Shown here: positions 39,965 to 49,970 of the stretch, piece by piece
Layout of the letters: every line of letters starts with the position of its first letter
Numbering within the stretch: position 1 is the stretch's first letter
NCBI GenBank assembly: GCA_964019695.1
Contig: OZ026522.1
Coordinates: 15,002,687 to 15,066,686 of the forward strand
Reading direction: 5' to 3'
Length of the DNA: 64,000 nt
Source of the DNA: Loripinus fragilis
Lineage: Eukaryota > Mollusca > Bivalvia > Lucinida > Lucinidae
Notes under the pieces: generated by a model
Databases searched by the model: none
What the model saw: the letters and a program-made list of their open reading frames with translations, nothing else
What the model was told of the DNA's origin: nothing
Program-made: the position numbers and the translations under genes

Positions 39965-41023
39965 TCAACTAAAGTCTGGTTTGTCCGGATAATTGCAACC
40001 GAAGTGCTGAATCACAACTTGGGAAGCATAAAATCCACATCTTAAACAGTCTTTGATGTTCTTCCCTTGAGCAAGCTGAGACATAAATCCTCCTACAAAA
40101 GCGTCGCCGCAGCCATTTGTGTCTTTGATTAATCTTGGGTCTACAGGTGTAATAGGGTACTCAGTCACGTGTCCTGACTGGGCCACAATTGTTGGGTCTC
40201 TGCCCTGCGTGAATATAACCACGCGTTCACGATGATTATTTAGCTTCGGAAGCAACGATGTCTTTCTGGCCATTTCTTTAATATCATTTGTATCAAAATC
40301 CATCAGTTTTGAAAATTCTCTCGCTTCGTCACCATTCCCAAATAAAACGTCTACATACTGCATTAACTTTAATTTAGGATCAGCGAATATTTTACATAAG
40401 AAGGTGGCGTGTAGGTTCATGACCACTGTCTTATCATGTTCACTAGCATGTTCCACTAACTTAAGCACGGACTCAATACAGACAGGTAGAAAAAATCCTC
40501 CGATATACATATATTGTGCCTTCATCACATATTTCCAGTTGATGGGGTCGTCCAGAAATGCCGAATTAAAGCTTTGAGCAGCGCCTAACTCCGTCACGAG
40601 GGATCTATCTTCCCCAGTAATCACAGCACCACATCGTCCGGTACTAATTCCCGGGACTACTTCATACCGAACATTCACACCAACAGACTCTGCCGTCTTC
40701 TTCAAAATCTCGCCATACTGGTCGTCTCCTACACTGCCAAAAAACGTAGTGGCTCTTGGCTTCTGGAGTAGCCACTGAGCGACTCGTATACTATTCTGAG
40801 TGGCGCCGCCGGGAAGGAAAGCTGGTTTGAATTCTTTCATCATGGCGTCATACATGTCTTTGTGTGATGCACCGGCTATTATTGCGTTATTTGGAAGAAG
40901 ATTGAATCTATCAAGGAAGGATTTCTCTGTGAGTATAGATATGTCTAGAAGAGAGTTTCCTATCCCCATGAGTATCCCCTCAGGTATGACGTCTGTTCCT
41001 GACATCGTGCTCTTCTGTCGTCG
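39965..41023 (-). CDS. ADK: Adenosine kinase, main coding exon
   Basis: It phosphorylates adenosine to AMP with ATP in the purine salvage pathway. From the ATG at 41005 it codes 346 residues, the normal full length (345 in the short mammalian form). PfkB-family features are in order: GNSLLDI at 16-22 (sugar-site Asp21), GGATQNS at 66-72, the N-x-x-E motif at 224-227, IFTQGRD at 264-270, and DTNGCGDAFVGGF at 295-307 with the catalytic base Asp301. Two oddities are Ser18 where most have Pro (NPLLD), and Cys299 in place of Ala in the GAGD anion hole. No intron breaks the 1.04 kb ORF, while vertebrate ADK genes have many. A splice acceptor (TGTGTAATTACAG) ends at 41024, so a further 18 bases (RRQKST) may precede the ATG. 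ATG context has A at -3. Confidence 0.92.
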   Translation of the reverse strand, partial: RRQKSTMSGTDVIPEGILMGIGNSLLDISILTEKSFLDRFNLLPNNAIIAGASHKDMYDAMMKEFKPAFLPGGATQNSIRVAQWLLQKPRATTFFGSVGDDQYGEILKKTAESVGVNVRYEVVPGISTGRCGAVITGEDRSLVTELGAAQSFNSAFLDDPINWKYVMKAQYMYIGGFFLPVCIESVLKLVEHASEHDKTVVMNLHATFLCKIFADPKLKLMQYVDVLFGNGDEAREFSKLMDFDTNDIKEMARKTSLLPKLNNHRERVVIFTQGRDPTIVAQSGHVTEYPITPVDPRLIKDTNGCGDAFVGGFMSQLAQGKNIKDCLRCGFYASQVVIQHFGCNYPDKPDFS

Positions 41024-41108
41024 CTGTAATTACACAAGAAAATATCATTCAATAGACTGATAATTAAGGTATGTAAGCTGTACGCATGCTTTGCCCCCGT
41101 TGCTGCTA

Positions 41109-41335
41109 ATGTCGTGCCAATCAAGAGTGACAGTGACGTAATAGTTTGTTTACAATTGTCAAGTAAAAGATTAACATGTACACTCCACTTGAGCTAACGC
41201 GAATCGATAGATCACTTGTGTATTAATCCTATCCTGTGGATAGGATTAATACACAAGTGATCAATCGATTACACGTCCCTGATAACGTTGTAAACAAAAC
41301 ATTACGTCACTGTCACTCTTGGTTAGCACGACAGT
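41109..41335. mobile_element. ~230 bp MITE with CTGTCGTGC ends, copy 1
   Basis: Inverted ends contain CAAGAGTGACAGTGACGTAA; inside lies a hairpin GATCACTTGTGTATTAATCC. It sits less than 100 bases upstream of the adenosine kinase splice acceptor. The second copy at 58631-58860 is in the opposite orientation. Confidence 0.9.
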
Positions 41336-41384
41336 AGCAATGCACGAATTTTTAAACAAACGCAAACGCATTTAAAGCTGGGTA

Positions 41385-42392
41385 ACTATACCCGCTTTTT
41401 TCTTTAGAAAAAAATGGTATATTAATTTCGTACCAAAGTAGATCCGTCGTCCGTTTGCCTGTGTGTCTGTCCGTCAGGTTTCTTGTTAATGTATCTCCTT
41501 CTAAACCGTTAGACGTAGCAAGCTGCATAGGTCAGATTATGTAGATGGTACTGAGAAACATTTTGTATGACCTTGACCCCATGGTCAGGGTCAAATGTAA
41601 ATGCATCTCCTCCTAAACCCTTAAAATAGCAGCTTCAAACTTTGCAGCTGTATAGATCACATGATGTAGAGGGTACTGGGCTACATTTTGTGTGGTCAAG
41701 GTCAAAGGTCAAATGATGTTTTTCTTGTAAATGGATATCCACCCAAACCGTTGGGCGTAGCAATTTCAAACTTTACAAATGCACAGGTCACATGATTCAA
41801 AATTTGGTGCGACGAGGTCAAAGGTCAAATAATGTATAAGGTGGATGTAGCACCTTCAACTATTGCAACTGCATAGGTCACATGATGTAGAGGGTACTCG
41901 GTTACATTTCATGTGACCTTGACCCAAAGATCAAGGTCAAATACGGTATTTTCTTGTAATTGCAAACCTAAACCGTTGGACATAGCAAATTTAAACTTAC
42001 AAACAGGCGCATAGGTCACATGATGTAGAGGGTACTTGGCAACATTTTGTGTGACCTTGACCCAAGGTCAATGTCAAATACTGTATTTTCTTAAATGCAT
42101 CAGCTCCTTAACCGTTGGACGTAGCAACTTCAAACGTTGCAGAAGCATAGGTCAAATGATGTAGAGGGTGCTTGGCAATATTTTATGTGACCTCGATGCC
42201 AAGGTAAAAGATCAAATATGTATATGCTTGTAATTGCGTCCTCTCCAAAACTGTTGGACTTAGAAACTTCAAACTTTGCAGGTACATAGGTCACATGATG
42301 TAGAGGGTTCTGGGCAATATTTTGTGTCAAGATCAAAGATTGAAAAGCGGGTATATGCGATGGTGTACCATCGACTGCAGTCTAGTTACTAC
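41385..42392 (+). mobile_element. Pearl/HINE-type element with AGGTCA core repeats, copy 1
   Basis: About seven units of 90-140 bp containing GCATAGGTCACATGATGTAG and AGGGTACTGGGCAACATTT, then GACCTTGACC / TCAAGGTCA. The 3' end is CGATGGTGTACCATCG, ACTGCAGT, CTAGT, then T in the flank: a stem-loop before a CTRRT end. TATACCCGC at the left pairs with GCGGGTATA near the right end. Confidence 0.75.
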
Positions 42393-42645
42393 TAAGAGGG
42401 TAATTTTAATGCTGTATAAATAAAAAATCTCGTCAAACCAGTATAAGTTTTGATTAATTTGTATATAAGAGGTAAGTAATTTGTCTTAAAACGTAAAAGA
42501 ATTTGTTTTATTTATCTTTAGGTTGAAAAATTAACAGGGACATGAAATGATTATTTTTTGTACAACTACCCATTATACATTCTTTTTTCCATTATGTGCA
42601 AGGGTCGAATCCCACCAATACTTTCATTTTTTTCAACATTTTTAT

Positions 42646-43632
42646 CATACCCGTTTTTTCTTTTAGTCCCTCCTCCCTCCGTCCGTCTGTCTGTCCGTCA
42701 CGTTTCTTGGAAATGTATCTTCTCCTAAACCATAAGACGTAGCAACTTCAAACTTTGTAGTTGGCTAGGTCACATGATGTAGAGGGTGCTGAACAACATT
42801 TGACTCGAGGTCAAGGTTAATTACTGTATTTTCTGGTAAATGCATCAGGTAGCAACTTCAAACTTTACAGCTGCATAGGCCACATGACGTAGATGGTACT
42901 GGGCAACATTTCATGTAAGTCAAGCTCAAATACTGTATTTTCTTGTAAATGCATCTCCTTCTAAACAAGCGGGTGTAGCAACTTCAAACTTTACAGCTGC
43001 ATATGTCACATGATGTGAAGGGTACTGGACAACATCTTAAGTGAGTTAAGGTCAAATACTGTATTTTCTTGTAAATGCATCTCCTCCTAAACCGTTGGAT
43101 GTAGCAACTTTAACCTTTGCAGCTGCATAGGTTGCATGATACAGAGGGTACTGGGTTAAATCCCATGTTACCTTGGCCAAGGTCAAATACAGTTTTTTCT
43201 TGAAAATACATCTACTCCTCAACCTTTGGACACAGCAACTTCAAACTTTATAGGTGCATATATCACATGATGTACTGGGCAACATCTCGTGTGACCTTAA
43301 CCCTAAGGTCAAGGTCAAAGGACAACTACTGTATTTTCTTGCAATTCCTTAACCGTTGAACTTAGTAACTTCAAACTTGCAAGTGTATAGGTCACACAAT
43401 ATAGAGGGTGCTGGGCAATATTTCGTGACCTTGATGTCAAAGTCAAATAATGTATTTTCTTTTAAATGCATCTCATAAACCATTGAACATAGCAACTTCA
43501 AACTTTGCAGGTGCATAGGTCACATGATGTTGAGGGTATTTCGCAACATTTCGTGTAATCTTGATACCAAGGTTAAGGTCAAAGGTAAAAAAGCGGGTAT
43601 TTGTGATGGTGTACAATTGACTGCAGTCTACT
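42646..43632 (+). mobile_element. Pearl/HINE-type element, copy 2
   Basis: Same orientation and core units as copy 1. It starts ATACCCGTTTTTTC with a GTCCGTCTGTCTGTCC run, and ends GCGGGTATTTGTGATGG, then ACTGCAGTCTACT (a mutated CTAGT). Confidence 0.75.
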
Positions 43633-43882
43633 TGTTCTTGCTTTTGTTCTCGTCTGCTGACTTTTTTTTTCAAGATGAACCTTTAAAAAACTTTCAGGAA
43701 CACTAACAGCGTGTCAACCAGTTTGACCGACGTTCTTGTTCTGGGTCCAAACTGTTTGCAAAAATGATCAACAGACGAAAAAGTCGCATTTAGAATTTGT
43801 TGCAAACCTCATAAATTGCCAATTCTGCAGTGTTCCCTAATTTTTAATGTTTAGATCCCCTCTATAAAATGATTTAAATCTA

Positions 43883-44583
43883 GACTGCAGTCAATTGCAC
43901 ACCATCGCAAATTCCCGCTTTTTCACTTTTGACATTGAACTTGTGGTCATGGTTACACAAAATGTTGCCAAATACCCTCCACATCATGTGACCCATGGAC
44001 CAGTGGCTACGTCGAACGGTTAAGTAATTGCATTTAAAAGAAAATGCATTATTTGACCTTTGACCTTGGCATTAAGGTCACACTAAATATTTCTCAGCAC
44101 CCTCTACATCATGTGACCTATCCATCTGCAAATTTGGGGCGCAGAGCCTCACCAGCATCACTGCGTTGTGGTCCTAGAGCAAGACACATTTATCCTAGCT
44201 TAGTACTGGTTCAACCTAGGAAAACCCGGCCTGTGTAACTGAAAGATTGTTGATGGGACGTACAGAATCAAATCAAACAATCAAACAAAACCACCTGCAA
44301 AGTTTTAAGTTGCAATGTCCTATGGTTTAGGAAGAAAATACACTATTTGACCTCCCAATGTCACATGAAATGTTGCCCAGTACCCTTTACATCATGTGAC
44401 CTATGCAGCTGCAAAGTTTGAAGCTGCTACGCCTAACGGTTTAGGAGATGCATTTACATGCAAATACATTATTTTACCATTATTTGACCTTGACCTTGGG
44501 GTTAAGGTCACACAAGATGTTGAACATCACCCTCTACATCATGTGACCTATTCAGATACAAAGTTTACAAACGTATATCTTCG
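43883..44583 (-). mobile_element. Pearl/HINE-type element, copy 3, inverted and interrupted
   Basis: Starts at its 3' end (TAGACTGCAGTCAATTGCAC) and continues with inverted units CATCATGTGACCTATGCAGC. It is interrupted by the SINE at 44135-44290; the far end is cut by another SINE fragment at 44590. Confidence 0.7.
44135..44290 (+). mobile_element. SINE-A, copy with deleted promoter
   Basis: The head GGGGCGCAG is joined directly to AGCCTCACCAGC, so the A-box to B-box region is missing. It is flanked by imperfect 13-14 bp duplications of the host unit (CATCTGCAAATTT / CACCTGCAAAGTTT). Confidence 0.8.
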
Positions 44584-44589
44584 TTTTGT

Positions 44590-44690
44590 TTTGTTCGATT
44601 TGATTTGATTCTTTACGTCCCAGTCAACAATATTCAGTAATGTCGCGACGGGTCTTCCTGGGTTGAACCAGTACTAAGCAAGGATTACCG
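44590..44690 (-). mobile_element. SINE-A 3' fragment
   Basis: On the plus strand GATTTGATTTGATTCTTTAC, then GGGTCTTCCTGGGTTGAACC; the tRNA-like part is lost. Confidence 0.7.
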
Positions 44691-44979
44691 TATAGATCTT
44701 TTAGATTATACAAACTTGCATAAACCGAAGCTCTGACAAGCAGTAAAGACCCACATGAAATGCGGCAGTGAAGAAGGCAGCTGATTTGTCATGGTCTGCA
44801 CTGTTTACTTAATACAATATTATATGAAATTATAACGTGTAACCCCTTAATATACAATGCACCACCCGGACTTAATTATATCAAATTTTGTTGATTTTTG
44901 CGTGGGTCTCAAAGGTTTTATCCTCACGAACCTTACTTTGTACGAGTACCTGAACAATATCTAAATGAGGGTCTGGATG

Positions 44980-45255
44980 GGGGGTCTTGTATTCACTATT
45001 AATTAAAAATTTAGCCCATTATTCATCTTATTAAAATTTTGGGTTATTCATTAAAATACAACCAATTATTCATTATAAGTAAGAAAGGTGGCAAAGAAAT
45101 CTGATTATTCACTATTCATTAATTTTTTCATCAATTCATTAAAAAAATAGGATTATTCATTACTTTATTCACTCATTATTCACTATTCATTATTTTTTGG
45201 CTCATTATTCACTATTCATTATAAAAAAGGGCCATTATTCACTAATCATTATACC
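44980..45255. repeat. ATTCATTA-rich simple repeat
   Basis: Irregular repetition of TTATTCACTATTCATTA. No coding meaning. Confidence 0.8.
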
Positions 45256-45277
45256 CCATCCATTACCTTTGGTTCTT

Positions 45278-45567
45278 CATGCGCGGATCCAGAAAGTTTT
45301 GTTATAGGGGGTCCAACTCAACCCTGAAAAAGTTTTTTTAGTTGAAAAGGGGGAGATATGATCCAAATACCACTAAAAGCGGAGGCCATTATTGGCCCGC
45401 TAGTGAAACGCCATTTCGCTGGTCTGTCATGTAATGTTGGCTTGGTACATGTGTAGCTTTATGATTTTCTAGGGGATCTGGACCAGTATTGCTAAAAAAC
45501 TATATTTTTGTGATTTTCCAGCGGGAGGGGGAGGTCCGGACCCCCTGCCCCCCTGGATCCGCCCATG
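45278..45567 (-). mobile_element. GGATCC MITE, copy with target duplication
   Basis: Ends CATGCGCGGATCCAGA and TGGATCCGCCCATG, with TTCTT on both sides (45273-45277 and 45568-45572). One half of the core hairpin (GAAACGCCATTTCGCTGG) is shortened. Confidence 0.8.
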
Positions 45568-45849
45568 TTCTTTAACCTACACAGTGCACATGGACACAGG
45601 GACATCGAGTTAACGTCCCGATCCTTCTTGTTTCAACTAAGGAGCTCCATGTCTGCATGTGCAATACATGTAATAATAAGTCTTGGATAACACATTCTGC
45701 ATGTTGATGTTCTGTTAGACTCATAATATTGTTTGTAAAAAAAAATACTGCCGAAGACAGAGCTCTAGATTAGTTTTATGAAAGAATGTGGGCATTACTA
45801 TAGTACGCTGATATGTCTTATCTGGGCCTTTATCTTAAACTTCATATCG

Positions 45850-46040
45850 GCAGTTTTAACTCTTTGCCTACCAGTATATTCTGCTGATAACCTGTGCAAA
45901 CAGTTTGGACCCAGTTCAGGCCCGCCAGAACGTCGGGCCTGATCTGGATCCAAACTGTTTGTCACTCTGATGGTATTCTTGATAGAATATTTTGGGAAAC
46001 AATCAACAAAAAAATCAGCAGACATAAAAAAGCATGAAAA
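45850..46040. mobile_element. Hairpin MITE, GGACCCAG type
   Basis: Core AGGCCCGCCAGAACGTCGGGCCT between CAAACAGTTTGGACCCAG and GGATCCAAACTGTTTG. Confidence 0.6.
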
Positions 46041-46163
46041 ATTACTCAGTTGAGATAGCCTATTATAGTGTACTAGAGAAAAGGGTCTACACTGAATTAT
46101 TGGGTTTTCTTGAGAGTAGGCCTTCACACTTTCGCGGCCTCAACTGGTTACATTAAATAACTA

Positions 46164-46373
46164 TTAAATGTGCTCTTTTCGTATACATTTGGCAACAAGA
46201 ATCCCTATACGGACACGTCGAGATGTTCTTTTTCTGAATGAGCTTGAAGTGACTTTTTCCCCTGCTGTAAGTTCAAAGTATTGTTCTTTATCTGTATAGC
46301 ATAGAGTACACCTTTGACCTGATTTTGTGATATTGACCTGACCCGAACATACTGCTACGATAACTGTAAATAA
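46164..46373 (-). CDS. Unassigned terminal-exon candidate
   Basis: After an acceptor-like ATTATTTACAG, an open segment reads IVAVCSGQVNITKSGQRCTL, then CYTDKEQYFELTAGEKVTSS and KRTSRRVRIGILVAKCIRKE to a TAA at 46166-46164. Four cysteines; not recognised. Its phase does not match the donor at 47004, so it is not an alternative end of that exon. Confidence 0.2.
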   Translation of the reverse strand, partial: LFTVIVAVCSGQVNITKSGQRCTLCYTDKEQYFELTAGEKVTSSSFRKRTSRRVRIGILVAKCIRKEHI

Positions 46374-46406
46374 TGATTTACACATACTATCCCATTAATT
46401 TAGTCT

Positions 46407-46407
<1 letters not shown>

Positions 46408-46456
<49 letters not shown>
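46408..46456. repeat. (CT)n microsatellite
   Basis: About 24 CT units without interruption. Confidence 0.98.
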
Positions 46457-46460
<4 letters not shown>

Positions 46461-46649
46461 AATACTTCTATAACAAAATTAAGCATCTCAACCATTACAC
46501 CGAGAGTAATTCAGATCCCCAGGTCAATAGGAGGTAGGGGGGAGGGGAAACTTTGAGTAACGTTACTCACTGGAACCACCAGCACCCGAGACGTTTCAAG
46601 TGAGTACCCACAGCAAAGGTTTTTCAAAGAGAAAAAATGGGTATAACCC

Positions 46650-46885
46650 TTAATGCGCCAATCGCAACAAAAGTCGTCTACTTTTCTCGTCTGCTGAAAT
46701 GTTTAAGAAGCCTCTATGGCAAACAGTGTGGACCCAGATCAGACTGCTCCAATAGGAGCAGTCTGTTCTGGGTCCACGCTGTTTGCTTCTATACTTAATT
46801 CGTCAGTTATGTTAGACAATTATTTGCAGCAGACGACTGCAGCAGACGACATTTTCAGATGCATTTTTTTCTTGGCGCTTTAAGG
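46650..46885. mobile_element. MITE with GCGCCAATC ends and a 26 bp hairpin core
   Basis: Left TGCGCCAATCGCAACAAAAG, right TTGGCGCTTTAAGGG. Core CAGACTGCTCCAATAGGAGCAGTCTG flanked by GTGGACCCA / TGGGTCCAC. Confidence 0.8.
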
Positions 46886-47003
46886 GTTAAAGGGTTATCT
46901 ATCTATGTATGTGTAAGTTTAACTGAAAAACAAACAAACAAACAATACATCAGACCATATACATATACACTGATAAACCATGTACATAATACATTAAACG
47001 TAC

Positions 47004-47150
47004 CTGACAGAATGGTAACTTCTTGTTCAACAATTGTACTCCAGCTAAACTGGCCGTCATATATCCACTTGCACTAAGTTGCCATTTGCTCCCATGCTTC
47101 AGAAGTGTATCTGTCCTGAGGCATCGAGAAAAATTTCTGCCAATCCGCAT
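47004..47150 (-). CDS. Candidate first coding exon of the adenosine kinase gene (presequence)
   Basis: An ATG at 47150 opens 49 codons ending exactly at a donor, TGTCAG then GTACGTTT. The sequence starts MRIGRNFSRCLRTDTLLKHG, contains YMTASLAGVQLLNKKLPFCQ and has eight Arg/Lys but one Asp and no Glu. That composition is typical of mitochondrial targeting sequences. It ends in phase 0, and the acceptor at 41024 also reads in phase 0 through RRQKST into the adenosine kinase ATG. The implied intron is about 6 kb. Alternatively it belongs to another gene or is chance; transcript evidence is needed. Confidence 0.4.
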
Positions 47151-47400
47151 TCCAATATGTTGCCCAGCAACTTAATATTTATTAGGCTGGCGCTGAAGAT
47201 ATCAAACATCAACGATAACCCATGTATACGAGTATCGACACAATCCGACTCGTTTCCGACGAGAAAACGGGCTGGCATGTTACCAAAACGCTGGGCGATC
47301 AGGGTCGCGTCAACGTCTCCGAACTGGTCCCATTCTGGTCACTTCAGCGAAACACACCGAGCATGCACACGCTAGGGAATATGCAAAATATTTGGTATTT
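47151..47400 (-). promoter_or_regulatory. Possible promoter region, CpG-richer
   Basis: About 47225-47375 is repeat-free and has more CpG than its surroundings (ACGAGTATCGACACAATCCG, CGTCTCCGAACTGG). It is placed just upstream of the exon at 47150. No TATA or initiator is claimed. Confidence 0.25.
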
Positions 47401-47519
47401 TTTGTCTTTCACTTTTTTCAATGTCAAGGGAAGCAACTTAATGTATGAATTATACCATATTGAGGTTACAGTAAACCAAATACTTTTTATTGAGCGTTTG
47501 ACGTTCCATTAATAAAAAT

Positions 47520-47945
47520 CAGCCATGTTGGGACGGGTCTTCCTGTGTTGAACCAATACTAAGCAAGGATTAATGTATCTTGCTCAAGGACACCATGTGC
47601 GGATCCAGAGTGGGGGGGGTACAGACCCCCCCCCCCTGAAAAATCACAAAATATAGGGTTTCTTAGCAAAACTGGCCCGGACCACCTAAAAAATCACAAA
47701 GCTACCAAGCCAGTATTCAATGTTGGGTCATCATCGGCCCGCCAGCGAAACGCCATTTAAATGGCGTTTCGCTGGCGAGCCGATGATTGCCCGCTTTGAG
47801 TGATATTTGGATTCTCCTCCTCTTCTGTTATCAAAAAAATGTTGGACCCCCTCTGGCAAAACTTTCTGGATCCGCGCAGGGACACAACGCAGTGGCTCCG
47901 ATGCAAGTCAAGCACTTAACTCTACAACTGAGCCACAGTAAACAT
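47520..47945 (-). mobile_element. SINE-A split by a GGATCC MITE
   Basis: Parts at 47520-47593 (GGGTCTTCCTGTGTTGAACC, TTGCTCAAGGACAC) and 47880-47945 (GGACACAACGCAGTGGCTCC to CAACTGAGCCACAGT) continue each other across the inserted MITE. Confidence 0.88.
47594..47879. mobile_element. GGATCC MITE inserted in a SINE, GGACAC duplication
   Basis: Begins CATGTGCGGATCCAGAG and ends TTCTGGATCCGCGCAG, with the SINE hexamer GGACAC on both sides (47588-47593 and 47880-47885). The core palindrome is CCAGCGAAACGCCATTTAAA and its inverse. Confidence 0.9.
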
Positions 47946-48024
47946 CATGGAAGAAAGGATGGAGGGAGAGGGGAAATGTGATTAAACTTCCAAGAAAGAG
48001 GAGTACGTTAATGCTTTTTATTAT

Positions 48025-48655
48025 TTAAAGAGGCTAAGTCTGCAACTTTGAACATTTTTCGGAAAAAAATATTTTCTTTTCAAATCATTTGTAAAAGTAG
48101 AATAAAGTTATGTTTTCAAAATAAATTTGTTCATTATAGCTGAAACTGCACGGAAAAGTGAACTATTATATAAAACAGGTGTGCGTTTTCTATTGTTGGT
48201 AATTATTTGCGTCCCTCCAATAATTATAGACACCTAGTTTTTAACATAAATGCTGTTGTTTTGATACTGATAAATCGTTAAAGCTGCATAGTCTGTAACT
48301 TTTGATCTTCTAATTTTAAAAATAATGTTTTTATTTTTCAAGAACACAGTAAAAATACTCAAATTCAGGTAAACATTTTACCATTTTCGTAAATCTTAAC
48401 AAGTTATCACTATCAAAACAACTGCATTTATGTTAAAATTCAACGGTCTATAATTATTGGAGGGACGCAAATAATTACCAACAAGAGAAAAATACACCTA
48501 GTTGATAAGATATTTCACTTTTCCATGCAGTTTTCAGCTGTACTGAACATTTTTATTGTGAAAACATAGCTTAATTCTACTTTTACAAAGGATTTAAAAA
48601 GAAAATAATTTTTTTCAAAAAATGTTCATAGTTACAGAGTATGCAGCTTTAAAGA
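48025..48655. repeat. 630 bp foldback with ~290 bp arms
   Basis: The left arm (from TTAAAGAGGCTAAGTCTGCA) and right arm (to TATGCAGCTTTAAAG) are inverted copies. Inner blocks GGTAATTATTTGCGTCCCTC and GAGGGACGCAAATAATTACC match perfectly. The terminus motif AAAGCTGCATAGTCTGTAAC also occurs at 48281 and inverted at 49815-49842. Confidence 0.9.
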
Positions 48656-49970
48656 CAAATGCGGCTATTTCCAATGCGCACCTTTTCCGCGTCTGCAAAC
48701 GGGGAAAGTTGTCTGGGTCCTGTCTTTCGACCCTTAACGCATTCGGATCAATACAGCTTCCGATATTCTTATGTCATATCGGTGTTCCGACATTTTCTTC
48801 ACAAAATAACTAATTAAAGTGTGTTCGAAATATCTATTGACATCTTTTCAGAACTGATCGTCTCAGCACTAAAGACAGATAAATGTAGCTCAGTCGAAAT
48901 CAAACGACGTACACAATAACCCTGGTTACGAATACGATAGTGGCCGAGTCTATACTATTTGTATGGATATTTAGAGCGGCGCACGACCTGACCTCGTGGC
49001 CTAGTGGTTAGCGCGCCTGGCTACAAAGCCAGAGAACCAGGATCGATTCCCAGATGCGCACATATTTTCAGTGTGTTTTTTCTTTCTTTTTTAACATTTT
49101 AATGCTAAATTACTTCATATACTAGTAAAATGGCATCATCAAAACGACCGAAATGGTCATCCCCGAACTTTTTATATTGAATTACGCATGAAACCTATGG
49201 GGGTGGGGTTAAATTTGGCCCTCTAGAAAGAGAATTAGTTCGGTGACCCCAGATTTTTATTCTTTTTTCTGAAAGGTATTATAATAGTCCATGAATTAAA
49301 AATAAATTTTCAAGATTTTCAATGTCAGATTTTTTAATACATGATTTATTCTAAAAACAAATTCCATTTTTCGACGAATTGCCAAAATATATCATGCAGT
49401 ATCTTGTCACAGCATGGGGTAACAAGTAAACATGCACATTTTCTTAAAAGTTTGAGGTCATGGGCAGTAATTTAAGTTAGAAGAAAGAAGCTGGGTGAAG
49501 ATTACAACCGTTTTAGCTCGATAATTAGGACTAGTATTATTATTTTATATTTCTAGAAAATTGGTCAAATGCTGTAAACTTCAATATGAGATTCTGAAAA
49601 AATAAGCACGGTGACATATCCTTTTTATTTCATAAATGGATAGCCCATGCATATAACAAACTGTATGCAAAGTATTTAAAATATTTCAATGTGGGAAGTA
49701 TTTAGTAGCATATGTCCTTAAGATTGACGAAATTGGTAAAAATGTTAACCAGAATTGTAGTTTTTGGCTGTGTTCTTGAAAAATAGAAGCATTATTTCTA
49801 AAATTAAAAGATCAAAAGTTACAGACTATGCAGCTTTAACGGTACCCGGAAATAATCAAGGACTTTAGCTGTTCAGCTGAAAAATGAATGGATTTTTGGA
49901 CAATACAAATGTTGGTCTTTAATGCTAGATGTCATTGGTTATGTTTGTCTTAATTGTGAATTACGTGAAC
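48656..49970. other. Unassigned, contains a tRNA-like sequence at 48985-49060
   Basis: The tRNA-like part has TGGCCTAGTGGTTAGCGCG and GGATCGATTCCCAG (A- and B-boxes), but the acceptor stem does not pair and the anticodon loop is irregular. It is a SINE head or tRNA pseudogene. Confidence 0.45.

Noticed and set aside
46164..47150. Splicing of the 47150-47004 exon to the 46373-46164 segment
   Set aside because: The donor is phase 0 but the segment needs a phase 1 donor, so the frame would break.
48985..49060. tRNA gene
   Set aside because: Acceptor strands do not pair and the anticodon loop has the wrong size; A- and B-boxes alone indicate a SINE head or pseudogene.
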